A stretch of DNA of 64,000 nucleotides from Paraniabella hibiscisoli (GTDB taxonomy: Bacteria > Bacteroidota > Bacteroidia > Chitinophagales > Chitinophagaceae): assembly GCF_022512515.1 (NCBI RefSeq), contig NZ_JAKWBK010000003.1, positions 124,001-188,000 on the forward strand, written 5' to 3'. The first letter of the stretch is position 1, and each line of letters opens with the position of its first letter. A model generated the notes under the pieces. It was not told where the DNA came from and did not search any database. It worked only from the letters and a program-made list of their open reading frames with translations. A program made the translations under genes and the position numbers. Of the stretch, positions 1-10,813 are shown piece after piece.

Positions 1-1095
1 CCGAACTAAGTTACCAGGAGTTTAAAACTGCTGAATTTGTAAAGAGCCAATTAACGGCTTTAGGCATCCCTTTCGAAACAAAAGCACAGACCGGAGTTAT
101 AGGACTGATTAAGGGTAAGAACCCGGATAAAAACTGATTGCCCTGAGAGCAGATATGGACGCACTGCCTATATTAGAAGCAAATGATGTACCCTACAAAT
201 CGCTAAATGAAGGTGTAATGCATGCATGTGGTCATGATGTGCACACTACCTGTTTGTTGGGAGCAGCAAAGATATTAAGTGAAATGAAAGACGAGTGGGA
301 AGGAACGGTAAAACTTATTTTTCAACCCGGAGAAGAAAAAACCCAGGCGGCGCCAGTCTGCTGATAAAGGAAGGTGTTTTAGAAAACCCTAAACCTGATG
401 CCATATTAGGGCTACACGTACACCCCGGGTTAGCTACCGGTAAGGTAAGCTTTAGAGCCGGAAAGGTAATGGCTAGTGCAGATGAATTATATTTCACTAT
501 CAAAGGGAAGGGGTGGCCATGCGGCGGCTCCGCAGTCAACTATCGATCCGATCCTTATCGCATCACATTTGGTGATCGCTTTGCAACAGGTAATCAGCCG
601 CAGAAAAACCCTTTGAATCCATCTGTATTATCTATTACAGCTTTCAATGCGGGTACCACCACTAATGTAATTCCAGGTGAAGTAAAACTGATGGGCACTT
701 TCAGGGCAATGGACGAGGATTGGCGTTTTGAAGCACATGAATTAATCAGAACGATTTCGCACAACCTCGTTACAGCAATGGGTGCTGAGCTGGACCTGAA
801 TATCGATGTAGGTTACCCTAATGTATTCAATAACGAACCTCTGACGGTAGAAGCTAAACAAAAGGCAATCCGGTTTTTAGGTAATGACCAGGTGGAGGAA
901 ACAGAAATAAGAATGGGCGCAGAAGACTTTGGTTATTATACCCAGAAAATACCCGGTTGCTTTTATCGTTTGGGTGTTATGAGCGATCCTGGAAATATCA
1001 GGAATGTGCATACGCCTACTTTCGACATCAACGAAAATGCCATCGAAACCGGCATGGGAATGATGGCCTGGCTGGCAGTATCGGTTGAAATATAG
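1..1095 (+). CDS. M20-family amidohydrolase / N-acyl amino acid hydrolase (5' end outside window, frameshifted)
   Basis: Metal-dependent amidohydrolase of the M20 family that removes acyl groups from amino acids or small amides. Visible are the ALRADMDALP segment, the metal-binding ACGHDVHT motif near position 220, PGEEK near 330, and a C-terminal DFGYYTQ segment followed by VHTPTFD. The reading frame changes near 135, 345, 508 and 603; reading across these shifts gives a continuous family-like protein (for example KGKGGHAAAPQ across 500-530). The gene enters from the left edge, so the start is missing. The shifts lie in A or G runs and look like sequence errors. The exact substrate cannot be told. 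Confidence 0.85.
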
Positions 1096-1140
1096 CAGCA
1101 AACCTTTTGAAGGTTTCAAGCATCTATAAAATAAAAAAGG

Positions 1141-1365
1141 ATGATGAAATTTTTTCTGGTAGCAGCTACTTCCCTTTTAAGCATTGCGATAAATGCACAA
1201 ACCGGTAATTCAAAATCAGCCAAAGATTATATTAAACAGCGGGAGCAAACAGACAAAAATATGAACACAGTGAAGCGAGCACAATTTAAAAAATCTGACT
1301 CTATTCGCTTAATTACACAGAAAGAAGTAGCAGTTCAACCCGCCAAAAACAAAAAGAAACTATGA
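1141..1365 (+). CDS. Small secreted basic protein, unknown
   Basis: A 74-residue protein that I do not recognise. It starts with a clear signal peptide (MMKFFLVAATSLLSIAINAQ) and continues as a Lys/Gln-rich, probably helical and soluble tail ending in KNKKKL. The stop overlaps the start of the next small gene in an ATGA arrangement, so the two are probably translated together. It follows the amidohydrolase by 45 bases on the same strand and may share its transcript. No catalytic motif is seen. Its reality rests on the signal peptide and the coupling. Confidence 0.5.
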   Translation: MMKFFLVAATSLLSIAINAQTGNSKSAKDYIKQREQTDKNMNTVKRAQFKKSDSIRLITQKEVAVQPAKNKKKL

Positions 1366-1532
1366 ATCGCTTTACTAGTATACTACCGGGCCTTTTGCTT
1401 TCATTATTTCTGACAGCGTGTTGTTCTTCAAAAAAGCCAACCCATCGGCCGGCCAAGGAAGCTTTGCCTGAAAGAAATATAAAAGACCCCAAAATAGACA
1501 GCACGCAAAAAAGGTCGAAAAAACAACAGTAG
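1362..1532 (+). CDS. Small lipoprotein, unknown
   Basis: A 56-residue reading frame beginning at the ATG inside the ATGA overlap with the preceding gene. The N-terminus (MNRFTSILPGLLLSLFLTAC) ends in a lipobox LTAC, so the mature protein would be a short lipid-anchored peptide starting at Cys20, with a Lys-rich tail (DSTQKRSKKQQ). Pairing of a small secreted and a small lipoprotein gene suggests a joint envelope role, which is inference. No family is recognised. Confidence 0.45.
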   Translation: MNRFTSILPGLLLSLFLTACCSSKKPTHRPAKEALPERNIKDPKIDSTQKRSKKQQ

Positions 1533-1554
1533 AAATCAAATAAGAATAATCCTC

Positions 1555-3152
1555 CTACTTTTGGGGTGTTGCTATCATTCCGGAAATATTACTCACATCT
1601 CCTATTGCTCTTCCGATCATATTTTGCGTAGTGCCACTATAAACAGATCGTCCAAGCGTTGAAGATGCGATAGATCCCGGCAAGTAGGTAGACACACCTG
1701 TTATTAACCTGATTGCTCTTAGAAAGCAAATCTCATTAGGGTCCCCAAAATTGAATCTGACGTCATCAAACGCCTGATAATTGGTAGACATACCTGTAAA
1801 ATAACCACCGGCACCCTGCGCATTTTTTGTTTCAAAGCTGGAAAGAAACACGCTGTACGTTCCTAGTCTCAGCTCAAAGAAACCTATTGGCTTACCATAA
1901 GTTAATGCACCATTATCAGAAAAAGCAGCGCCTATTAAAACAACATTATAATAAGGCTTTAAACTATTAATAACAAGCTCTGAAGCTGACGCAGTGCTTT
2001 TACTCACGATAAAATAAATAGTAGGAACATTATTGGAACTATTAAAGTTCCCTTTCTTATTCACGTTCGTTGTATTTTCTGAAACCGAATAATCTAAGTC
2101 ATAGTAGCTATAATTTTGACGCACATTATTTAAATAAACAGGTTGCGTTTTCAATAATATTGCCTGCTTGTTCACCATGGTTGCATTATAATATTCTGCA
2201 AAAGCCATTTTTCCCTGCGAAGACTGAGGCGCAAGCAAATTGATCAAATATTCCGCCACTGTCACATAGCCTCCTCCATTGTGCCGTAAATCAACTACGA
2301 TATCAGTTGCACCGGTAAATTTACTAAATGAGGCATCCAATGCAGGCTCCGAGTTTGTGTCAACCGTAAAAGACTCGTAAGCGACGTAGGCAATTTTTTT
2401 GGCGCCAATGGTTATTACAGTGTCTCTTAAAACAGGATTGAAAGTATAAACCGATTTGGTAAATGTTGCCAAAGTATCCCTCGTTTTCGTTTTTGTTTTA
2501 TAAACAATAATAATTTAGCCGAACTACCGTTAAGCAAATTATTCAAGGGAGTAGCGCCATATTTGTCATAATCTAACTCTGCATTAACTAATACATCTCC
2601 CCGGCGTAAACCCGCCATATAAGCTGGAGAGCCATTAGTCACCTTCCTTACATAAACTACTGAACTATCACGTTTTGAATAAGGAATGCTATCTAACGTG
2701 TTTACAGCTGAATAATAGACAGGAATGATGCCGAGGGTAAACCCCAAATCATTCTCTTTACCATCAAGGGTCATTTTCATCTCTCCTACTCTGCCTTGAT
2801 CAGTTATGGCATAAGCGGTGCTTCCTCCATCATATAAATCAGAAGTTTTCACCAGGTACGAGTACTTGGCTGATGTACCAGTACCCTCGAATGTATTAGT
2901 TTTAGTAATAGCCAATAATTCTGCTTTCAATCCGCTCAAAGTATCGGAATTCGCATACCCAAGAGGTTTAAAACTCGCACTATCCGGAATTTGCGTGTTC
3001 CAATAATATACCTGCTGCGCCAGCTTAAACAAAGTGTCTGATAGTTTTTGCTGATAAGTTCTGGTATCTTCAACAGGTTGTTGGGGAGTAACCGGATCCT
3101 TTTTGCAAGAAAATAAAATAACTGCAATAAAACCTACAATCAATATCCTCAT
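1555..3152 (-). CDS. S41-family peptidase, lipoprotein with PDZ domain (frameshifted)
   Basis: Carboxy-terminal-processing-type serine protease. It starts with a lipoprotein signal (MRILIVGFIAVILFSC), so it is anchored in the envelope. A PDZ-like part follows (SPAYMAGLRRGDVLVNA, around residues 175-195), then the S41 core with VVDLRHNGGGYV and the catalytic-Ser segment KSTASASELV. A single shift near 2480, in an AAAACAAAAACG stretch, separates the two halves; across it the protein reads on smoothly (TKTRDTLATFTKSV). Total length near 530 residues fits lipoprotein S41 proteases of Bacteroidota. The substrate is unknown. Confidence 0.85.
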
Positions 3153-3269
3153 ATAAGAATTTATAACTATAAAATTAGCTCTTCCGCTGAACTATAGGAT
3201 ATTTTTATCTTTTATTTATGAGTTGCGGCTTTTGGCAAAAATGCTATTTTAGCGAACTATTTACAATAC

Positions 3270-4256
3270 ATGATTAATAAAGAGGAAGTATCGCTACTCC
3301 GGCGCACTAAAAATCAGCCACATATCCTGGTTATAGGGGACATTATGGCTGACCGTTATATTTGGGGATCTGCCAGTCGCATTTCGCCTGAAGCCCCGGT
3401 ACCGGTAGTAAATGTAAAAAGTGAAACGGTTACACTGGGTGGTGCCGCAAACGTGGCTCAAAACCTGTATAAACTCAATGCTAAGGTTTCCATCTGCGGG
3501 GTTACCGGTAGCGATCCAGTGGCAGCTACCGTATTAAGCCAATTAAAAAAGGAAAAAATAGACGCAACCGGTGTGGTGGCAGATAAGTCCCGGCCTACGA
3601 CTTTAAAAACCCGCGTTATGGCCGGCAACCACCAATTGCTACGCGTAGACCGCGAAACAACTGCAGATATAGATGCCAACATTGAAACCAGGTTGCTGGA
3701 CAAATTACAGGCGAAACTCTTGCATACCGACCTGGTATTATTGTCCGATTACAATAAAGGACTATTAACTCATAGTTTTACTCAAAAGCTATTGCAGCTC
3801 TGCCAGGCCGCGGGGAAAAAAGTGATGGTTGATCCTAAGGGCTTACATTACGAAAAGTATGCAGGTGCCTGGTTGATCAAACCCAACAAAAGAGAACTGG
3901 CGGAAGCAACCGTTACAGAAAAGATCGAAACCAATGAACAGCTGATTAAGGCAGCGCGAAAGCTTATCTCAAAAACTAAATCGCAATACCTGGTAGTCAC
4001 CCGTTCTGAAGAGGGTCTTTCCCTTATATCAAAAAAATCTGACCATAACTTTCCTGTAAAAGCACGCGAGGTTTTTGACGTAACCGGTGCGGGAGATACC
4101 GTTTTTGCTTCGCTCGGATATTTTGTGGCCTGCGGGCTGGACCTGGCCACAGCTTGTGAATTGGCCAACTACGCGGCTGCTATAGCTGTAAGTAAAGTGG
4201 GAAGTGTGGCTGTTACTATTGATGAAATACTATCTTTAATCAATGAGCACGAATAA
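3270..4256 (+). CDS. rfaE1: D-glycero-beta-D-manno-heptose-7-phosphate kinase
   Basis: PfkB-type sugar kinase that phosphorylates D-glycero-D-manno-heptose 7-phosphate at C1 in ADP-heptose synthesis for lipopolysaccharide. Seen are DIMADRYIWG and the RISPEAPVPVV segment typical of RfaE/HldE kinases, GGAANVAQN near residue 56, and the C-terminal anion-hole motif DVTGAGDT with the catalytic Asp around residue 275. The 328-residue length fits the stand-alone kinase domain. It overlaps the adenylyltransferase gene by 14 bases, so the two halves that are fused in enterobacterial HldE are split but translationally coupled here. Confidence 0.94.
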   Translation: MINKEEVSLLRRTKNQPHILVIGDIMADRYIWGSASRISPEAPVPVVNVKSETVTLGGAANVAQNLYKLNAKVSICGVTGSDPVAATVLSQLKKEKIDATGVVADKSRPTTLKTRVMAGNHQLLRVDRETTADIDANIETRLLDKLQAKLLHTDLVLLSDYNKGLLTHSFTQKLLQLCQAAGKKVMVDPKGLHYEKYAGAWLIKPNKRELAEATVTEKIETNEQLIKAARKLISKTKSQYLVVTRSEEGLSLISKKSDHNFPVKAREVFDVTGAGDTVFASLGYFVACGLDLATACELANYAAAIAVSKVGSVAVTIDEILSLINEHE

Positions 4257-4746
4257 CCCGATAGAAACAAGTATCGAAAACAAGATTCTTTCGTTGGAAG
4301 ATGCTGTAGTTGTAAGAAACCAATGGGAAAAAGAAGCGCAAAAAGTTGTTTTCACCAATGGCGTTTTTGACATTCTCCATGCGGGCCATGTAAAGTCGCT
4401 CGCTCATGCAAAAAGTAATGGTAACAAATTGATTATTGGTTTAAATACCGATGCTTCTGTAAAAAGATTAAAAGGTAATAGCCGTCCTGTAATTGGCGAG
4501 CGCGACAGGGCGACTCTTTTAGCGGCACTACAGTTTGTAGATATGGTAGTTCTTTTCAGTGATGACACACCCATAAAGCTGATCGAAGCGTTGTTGCCGG
4601 ACGTGCTGGTAAAATCGGCCGATTATAATATTGATTCTATTGTAGGGGCCAAAGAAGTTATAGCCCATGGCGGCGAAGTAAAGATCATGCCTTTTGTACA
4701 GGGCATTTCCACTACCGCCATTATTAGTAAAATAAAGAAAGAATAA
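4243..4746 (+). CDS. rfaE2: D-glycero-beta-D-manno-heptose-1-phosphate adenylyltransferase
   Basis: Nucleotidyltransferase that converts heptose 1-phosphate plus ATP to ADP-heptose. The N-terminal FTNGVFDILHAGH segment carries the HxGH nucleotide-binding signature of the cytidylyltransferase-like fold, and the C-terminal GISTTAIISKI segment matches the ISTT motif of this family. The 167-residue length is normal. The start lies inside the 3' end of rfaE1, and a family 9 glycosyltransferase follows, making a compact lipopolysaccharide inner-core unit. Confidence 0.93.
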   Translation: MSTNNPIETSIENKILSLEDAVVVRNQWEKEAQKVVFTNGVFDILHAGHVKSLAHAKSNGNKLIIGLNTDASVKRLKGNSRPVIGERDRATLLAALQFVDMVVLFSDDTPIKLIEALLPDVLVKSADYNIDSIVGAKEVIAHGGEVKIMPFVQGISTTAIISKIKKE

Positions 4747-4842
4747 AAACCAACCGGTAATCATCGGTCCGCTTTGTCTAGCATCTATTATCCGGCATCC
4801 GGTACCCAATATCTGATTTCTAAATCCTAATCTCCATATCGT

Positions 4843-5819
4843 TTGTCAGCATCCCTTAAAATACTGGTTATCCGCTTTAGCTCACTGGGCGATGTTATTT
4901 ATACGACACCTGTAGTGCGTTGCTTAAAACAACAATTACCGGGCGCTGAGATTCATTTCATTACCAAGCCGCAGTTTAAGTATATTTATGAAGGGAATCC
5001 TTATCTGGACAAACTGTTATTATTAAAAGAAAAACTCAACGATACAATTGCCGAGATCAAAGCTGAAAAATATGATTGTATTATAGATCTGCATAGTAAT
5101 TTAAGAACAAGTATTATAAAGCTCAAAACGGGTATCAAATCGTATACCTATAATAAGCAAACTATACTTAAATGGCTCAGTCTTAAGCTGAGAAAACAGC
5201 TGGTACCACCGGTGCACCTGGTAGACCGTTATCTAAAAGCTGCAGCTCCCCTGGGCATCGTAAACGATAATAAGCCTATTGATTATTTTGTAAAGAACCA
5301 TCACGATATCGCCACGCTGTTGCCTGCTACTCACCGTGAAGGCTATATTGGTTTTATTATTGGCGCTGCCCATTTTACCAAACGTATGCCCAACGAGAAA
5401 ATCATATCCATTTGTAAAAATTTAAACCAGCCCGTTGTGTTGCTAGGAGGAAACGATGTAAAGAGAACGGGGCAATAGTTGCAGCAGCTGTTGGCAACAA
5501 TGTTTACAATGCCTGCGGCGCTACCAGCCTTGACGAATCAGTTTTCCTCGTGTCAAAAGCTGTATCCATCATTGGTTTTGACACGGGTCTTACACATATT
5601 GCAGAGGCCTTTAATAAGCCCATTGCGTCCATCTGGGGCAGCACCGTTCCAGAGCTACTGGGTGTTCAACCCTATAAAATTGACAAGGTACTTATTTCGG
5701 GCGTTGATCTAAGTTGCCGCCCCTGCTCCAAGTACGGCCTGGCAAAATGCCCGCGCGGTCATTTTAAATGTATGAACGAAATTGACGAAAAAGAAATAGT
5801 GGATTTTTGCACCGAGTAA
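4843..5819 (+). CDS. Glycosyltransferase family 9 (heptosyltransferase-like), frameshifted
   Basis: Transfers heptose or a related sugar from a nucleotide donor to a lipopolysaccharide core acceptor. The N-terminal ILVIRFSSLGDVIYTTPVV is the classic GT9 opening; the C-terminal GFDTGLTHIAEAFNKPIASIWGST holds the donor-site DTG/H and WG region. The chosen start is TTG at 4843. One shift near 5470 splits the frame; across it the protein reads NGAIVAAAVGNNVYNACGAT, which is family-like. It lies 97 bases after rfaE2, and the ADP-heptose made by rfaE1/rfaE2 is a plausible donor (inference). Confidence 0.86.
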
Positions 5820-5865
5820 CCTATTTTCATTATTTGCCACTCATCACTCATTAATCATCACTCCC

Positions 5866-7098
5866 CTACACCTCCTCATAATTCAGATCTTTATGAAAGG
5901 TTTCTTTGGAAGTAAGCACCGCTATAGTGCAAATAGCAAAAACAATAGCACAGGTGTAAATGCCCCCGTTTATATAACCCACGCCGGGTAAACTTCTTAA
6001 AAACTGGAACAGCAATAACATCAACGGCACAGTACCTCTAACCATATTGGGTATAGTAGTGGCTGCAGTTGCCCTGAGGTTGGTACCAAACTGCTCGGCA
6101 CCAATAGTAACAAAGATCGCCCAGAAACCTGAGCCAAAACCTAAGGCTGCACATAAAAAATACATTAAAGAGGCGCTGCCATTCCACTGCAGCGTAAAAT
6201 ACAATACCATAAATAAAGCCGTAATAGCATAAAAAATATACATTGCTTTTTTACGGCTTTTCAGCCACTGGCTCACCAGGCCGATCGTTACATCGCCCAC
6301 AGCCAAACCCGCATAGGCGAACATGATAGATTTACCGGGATCTATTTCTTCTGTAATACCAAACTCTTTGGCAAACTCCTTACTAAAAGTGATGAGGATG
6401 CCAATTACAAGCCAGGTAGGAACGCCTATCAAAATACTTTGTACATAACGTGTCAGCCGTTCGCGATTATTGATCAACATAAAGATCCTTCCGCGCTTCA
6501 CATCCTTTGCCTTCATTTTCTGGAACATACCCGACTCTAATACAGAAACCCGAAGTAATAACAGCGCCAGACCTAATCCGCCCCCAATAAAATAGCAGGT
6601 GCGCCAATGAAAATTTTCCTTAATAAAGAAAGCGGCTACCGCCCCTGTTATTCCAAAGCCTGCTACTATGGATGTACCGATACCCCTTTTTCTTTGGGCA
6701 ACAGCTCCGCGACCAATGTAATTCCAGCACCCAATTCTCCAGCCAGGCCAATACCTGCAACAAACCTGATCCACTTATATTGTTCCACAGTCTGTACAAA
6801 ACCGTTGGCTATGTTTCCTAATGAGTACAATAGTATCGATCCAAACAAAACGCTGGATCGCCCTTTCTTATCACCAACAATACCCCAAAGAATGCCCCCA
6901 GCATTAACCCGAACATTTGCCAGGAAAGAATGCTTTCACCATCGGTAGTGATCTGATCGGGTGTTAAACCCATCTCCGCAAACTAGGAATACGGATAATA
7001 CCAAAAAGCAACAGATCGTATATATCTACAAAATAGCCCAATGCGGCTACTATAACCGTCAAATTAAAAATAGAAACAGGTTTATTACCAGGCTGCAT
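5866..7098 (-). CDS. MFS transporter (frameshifted)
   Basis: Major facilitator superfamily permease in the inner membrane with about 12 predicted helices. The start is the ATG at 7098 (MQPGNKPVSIFNLTVIVAALGYF). The loop between helices 2 and 3 carries GIVGDKKGRS, the family A motif, and a second half contains GLVSQWLKSRKK and EQFGTNLRATAATT. Shifts near 6980, 6895 and 6690 (A and G runs) break it into pieces that join well. The EQFGTNLRATA element is common in sugar/acid symporter-like MFS members; the substrate is not known. The gene stands alone, convergent with the glycosyltransferase. Confidence 0.85.
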
Positions 7099-7238
7099 CG
7101 TTAGTTTGTTTTTGATTTTTATTTGAGACCTATTTTAAAAAACGGTCACTTTTCTGTACGCTTATTCTATAACTTTTATCAACACATTATCAAAAGCATG
7201 TTCTGATAATTTATCCGTCAACAGTCAACTGCAATCTG

Positions 7239-7661
7239 TCAACTCTTATTAATAAAATACTCAATCGCCAACCGGTAACCATCGAGCCCTAAACCACAAA
7301 TGGTACCCGCTGCCTTTGCACTTACATGAGACAGCCTCCTGAACTCTTCCCTGGCGTGTACATTGCTGATATGTACTTCTACCACCGGAGCTTTTATGGC
7401 AGCAATACAATCGCCTATAGCCACGGAAGTGTGTGTGTATGCCGCGGGGTTTAATACAATACCTTCTGCTTCATTCCCAAATCGTTGAAGCGCATCAACT
7501 AACTCTCCTTCAATATTACTTTGAAAATACTCCAATACAATATCCGGAAAACGAGTTCTTAATGTTTCTAGAAATGAATCAAATCCTTGTGAGCCGTAAA
7601 TGCCAGGCTCTCTTTGTCCCAGCAGGTTTAAATTGGGGCCATTTATAATTGCGATCTTCAT
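7239..7661 (-). CDS. aroQ: 3-dehydroquinate dehydratase, type II
   Basis: Third step of the shikimate pathway, 3-dehydroquinate to 3-dehydroshikimate, as a cytosolic dodecamer. The protein is 140 residues, the normal type II size. Motifs present: INGPNLNLLGQREPGIYG with the catalytic Tyr, FQSNIEGELVDALQ, the NPAAYTHTSVAI loop, and VEVHISNVHAREEFRR with the catalytic His. The frame is intact. It has no obvious operon partner; a MFS gene lies downstream on the same strand and an AraC regulator lies upstream. Confidence 0.95.
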   Translation of the reverse strand: MKIAIINGPNLNLLGQREPGIYGSQGFDSFLETLRTRFPDIVLEYFQSNIEGELVDALQRFGNEAEGIVLNPAAYTHTSVAIGDCIAAIKAPVVEVHISNVHAREEFRRLSHVSAKAAGTICGLGLDGYRLAIEYFINKS

Positions 7662-7750
7662 CTAAAAGCTGTTTGTTTTATTTATGAAACGAACAAGCTA
7701 ATATATACCAATTGTTCGAAGTATATTAAAATGGATAAAAATAAGGCAGG

Positions 7751-8670
7751 TTACAGCCGCACAGACTGGTATGCACCGGGCGTGATACCTTCTGTTTTTT
7801 TGAAGAGACGAACAAAGTAGTTCACATCATTAAAACCACATTGCAAGCTCACTTCTCCAACACTACTATTCTTATCGGTAAGCAGCTGTTTGGCCATGCG
7901 AATACGCTCCTGGTTGATGTATTCCAATGGCGTTATTCCTAATTGTTCTTTAAACCATTTAAAAAAATGATTTCTGCCCAGGTACGCTTTCCGGCTCAAA
8001 AGGTCCACAGAAATTTTAGAACCCAGATGTTGTTGAATATAGTTGAGCACATAATTCAACCGGCTGCTGTTTGAATGCGTCAGACTTTCTGCCGAAGAGA
8101 CCTTTAAACGCTGACTTTGCATCAGTCGTATCAGGAGTTCTTTCAGGTTGAGGTCGGCATAAACATTCTTAGCCAGGTCGTCGCTGCAACAAATACGTAT
8201 CAACTTATTCAGCGATAAGGCGATCTCGTTATTATTCTGAAAGTGATAGTGATCGAAGGTGAGCTTCCAGGAAGCAGCTTCGTTACTGGTATTATAATGA
8301 TGATTTAAATACTGAACTGTTTCGGCAACATATCCCCCATCTAATGTCAGCGCAATACATTGGCTGGCATTCAGCTCTGAGGCTTCAGGAAAATCGATCA
8401 GCATTTTTTCTCTTGCATTCGCTATCACCGTTTCTCCCGGTAAATAGTCAAAAGAAGGCTTATCAGGCAGATGCATATTTTTTTACCGGCAATCATACTT
8501 GTGATCACTACATCATTAAAAGCAAGGGGCACCTGGTAAGCTGTTTCGTACGACTCAAAGATATTGAGCTCACAGCCATTGAGGTTATAGATACGCCTGT
8601 TCTCAACAAGCGTTTGTAACTCATTTTTCTGTGTAAAAGCGATTCTATTTAATAATTCACCACTGGACAT
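7751..8670 (-). CDS. AraC-family transcriptional regulator (frameshifted)
   Basis: About 306 residues with a C-terminal double helix-turn-helix of the AraC type: LSRKAYLGRNHFFKWFKEQLGITPLEYIN, then VGEVSLQCGFNDVNYFVRLFKKTEGITPGAYQ. The N-terminal half is a probable sensing domain. A shift near 8475, in a run of seven A residues, separates the first 75 residues from the rest; the join reads IAGKKNMHLPDKPS. It is divergent from the aldehyde dehydrogenase gene across 166 bases, so it probably controls that gene (inference from position). Confidence 0.83.
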
Positions 8671-8836
8671 AGAGCAATCTCGCTTTGTAAGTTAAGACAT
8701 TTTATGGCTTTCAAAACATAAAATATCTTTAAATTCTACAGGTACGATTGTGCTATAAATAGATACGATTATTACTATCAGTTGATCATAATAATTGAAA
8801 CTTAGAGCATTGTTTAACGATAAAAATTCTTGAAAT

Positions 8837-10372
8837 ATGAGCACTACAACCGCCGCAACACCTGCGGCATCCAACCTGGCCACCCGCCCCCAATTTAAAG
8901 AACGCTATGAACACTATATAGGCGGCGAATGGGTTCCACCGAGCAGCGGCGAGTATTTTGACAATATATCTCCTATCGACGGCAAGCCATTTACCCAGGC
9001 GGCCCGTGGTAATGAGGAAGATATTAATAAAGCCATTGAGGCGGCACAGGAAGCCTTTAAAACCTGGAGTAAAACCGGTGCCGGAACGCGGAGTAATATT
9101 TTATTAAAAATTGCCCAAACTATTGAGGACAATCTCGAATACCTGGCTACGGTAGAAACCATCGATAATGGTAAGGCCATCCGTGAAACCCGTGCAGCCG
9201 ATTTACCACTTGTAGTAGATCACTTCCGTTATTTTGCCGGTGTTATACGCAGTGAAGAAGGAACGATCAGTGAACATGATGAGACTACGGTGAGCATCAA
9301 TCTGCATGAACCTATTGGCGTGGTAGGCCAAATTATTCCCTGGAATTTTCCTTTATTGATGGGCGCCTGGAAAATTGCGCCGGCACTGGCTGCAGGCTGT
9401 TGCGTAGTGGTAAAGCCGGCCGAACAAACGCCTACCAGCATCATGTGTCTAATGGAATTAATCGGAGACCTGCTACCCAAAGGCGTACTTAATGTGGTAA
9501 CTGGCTTTGGCGTAGAAGCCGGAAAGCCTTTAGCACAATCACCCCGTGTACAGAAAGTGGCTTTTACGGGTGAAACCACAACCGGGCGTCTAATCATGCA
9601 GTATGCATCAGAAAACCTGATTCCAGTTACCATGGAACTGGGAGGCAAAAGTCCTAATATATTCTTTGAATCAGTTGCCGACGCAGATGACGATTTTTTT
9701 GACAAAGCAATTGAAGGTGCGGTTATGTTTGCCTTGAACCAGGGTGAAGTATGCACCTGCCCGAGTCGTATACTGGTACATGAAAATATTTATGATAAAT
9801 TCATGGATCGCGTAGTGCAAAGAACCAAAGCTATTAAACTCGGGAATCCTTTGGATGGCTCTACTATGATGGGCGCGCAGGCTTCTGAAGACCAGTACAA
9901 TAAAATACTCAGCTACATGGATATTGGTAAACAAGAAGGCGCGATTGCCTTAACCGGCGGGGAAGCATTCCATCAAAATAGCGGTTTGGAGCATGGATAT
10001 TATATTCAACCGACCATCTTTAAAGGTCACAATAAAATGCGCATTTTCCAGGAAGAAATCTTTGGTCCGGTTACCTGCGTTACAACATTCAAAACAACAG
10101 AAGAAGCCATAGCCATTGCCAATGATACACTATACGGATTAGGTGCCGGGGTTTGGACGAGGGATGCGCATGAGCTATACCAGGTACCACGTGCGATACA
10201 GGCCGGCCGGGTTTGGGTCAACTGTTATCATGCCTACCCTGCCCACGCTCCTTTTGGCGGTTACAAAAAATCTGGATTTGGCAGAGAGACCCATAAAATG
10301 ATGCTCAACCATTATCGTCAAACCAAGAATATGTTGATCTCCTACGCTAAACAAAAATTAGGATTTTTTTAA
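8837..10372 (+). CDS. NAD-dependent aldehyde dehydrogenase
   Basis: Oxidises an aldehyde to the acid with NAD(P)+. It is a full-length 511-residue ALDH: GQIIPWNFPLLMGAWK nucleotide-site segment near residue 165, TGETTTGR, MELGGKSPN with the catalytic Glu near 266, and NQGEVCTCPSR with the catalytic Cys near 305. The C-terminus (FGGYKKSGFGRETH) is typical. The frame is intact. Neighbours are a divergent AraC regulator and a DUF779 gene, the same trio seen around AldB/acetaldehyde-type dehydrogenases in many bacteria, so a role with acetaldehyde or a similar small aldehyde is likely but not shown. Confidence 0.95.
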   Translation: MSTTTAATPAASNLATRPQFKERYEHYIGGEWVPPSSGEYFDNISPIDGKPFTQAARGNEEDINKAIEAAQEAFKTWSKTGAGTRSNILLKIAQTIEDNLEYLATVETIDNGKAIRETRAADLPLVVDHFRYFAGVIRSEEGTISEHDETTVSINLHEPIGVVGQIIPWNFPLLMGAWKIAPALAAGCCVVVKPAEQTPTSIMCLMELIGDLLPKGVLNVVTGFGVEAGKPLAQSPRVQKVAFTGETTTGRLIMQYASENLIPVTMELGGKSPNIFFESVADADDDFFDKAIEGAVMFALNQGEVCTCPSRILVHENIYDKFMDRVVQRTKAIKLGNPLDGSTMMGAQASEDQYNKILSYMDIGKQEGAIALTGGEAFHQNSGLEHGYYIQPTIFKGHNKMRIFQEEIFGPVTCVTTFKTTEEAIAIANDTLYGLGAGVWTRDAHELYQVPRAIQAGRVWVNCYHAYPAHAPFGGYKKSGFGRETHKMMLNHYRQTKNMLISYAKQKLGFF

Positions 10373-10394
10373 AATAGGCAATTAGAGGTTTGGA

Positions 10395-10427
10395 GGCCGT
10401 GCTGCCCTGGCGGCGCGGCCATTTTTT
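10395..10427 (+). terminator. Strong hairpin with T-run between ALDH and DUF779 genes
   Basis: A GC-rich hairpin of about 11 pairs (GGCCGTGCTGCC against GGCGGCGCGGCC, with two T-G pairs) is followed by ATTTTTT. It begins 22 bases after the ALDH stop and ends 14 bases before the DUF779 start. It would stop or thin out transcription into the DUF779 gene. Confidence 0.75.
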
Positions 10428-10441
10428 ATAAAATCACAGTT

Positions 10442-10813
10442 ATGATTGCAAGAGTTTTAATTACCCCGGAGGCTGAAGCTGTAGTTGAAAAACTAAGGGC
10501 TCAACATGGTCCCCTGCTCTTTCATCAGAGCGGCGGATGCTGCGATGGTAGTCAGCCCATGTGCTTTGCTATTGATGATTTTAAAATAGGCAATATAGAT
10601 GTTTGCCTGGGTGAAGTAGCCGGTTGCAAATTTTATATGGCAGCCGACCAGTTTGACTACTGGAAGCATACCCAACTAACATTGGATATTACAAAAGGCC
10701 GGGGCAGCAGCTTTTCCCTTGAAATACCCCTGGGTCTACGGTTTATGATCAGGTCGAGGATTTTCACCGACTCAGAATTAGAAGAACTGAACCAACAGGA
10801 GTCCGTTTTCTAA
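10442..10813 (+). CDS. DUF779 family protein
   Basis: A 123-residue intact protein of the DUF779 family, a small cytosolic family habitually encoded beside aldehyde dehydrogenases; its function is not established. The conserved N-terminal segment FHQSGGCCDGSQPMC with paired Cys residues is present near residue 30, followed by GEVAGCKFYM and a C-terminal SLEIPLGLRFMIRSRIF. It follows the ALDH by 69 bases with a strong hairpin in between. The Cys-rich segment suggests metal or thiol chemistry tied to aldehyde handling (inference). Confidence 0.85.
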   Translation: MIARVLITPEAEAVVEKLRAQHGPLLFHQSGGCCDGSQPMCFAIDDFKIGNIDVCLGEVAGCKFYMAADQFDYWKHTQLTLDITKGRGSSFSLEIPLGLRFMIRSRIFTDSELEELNQQESVF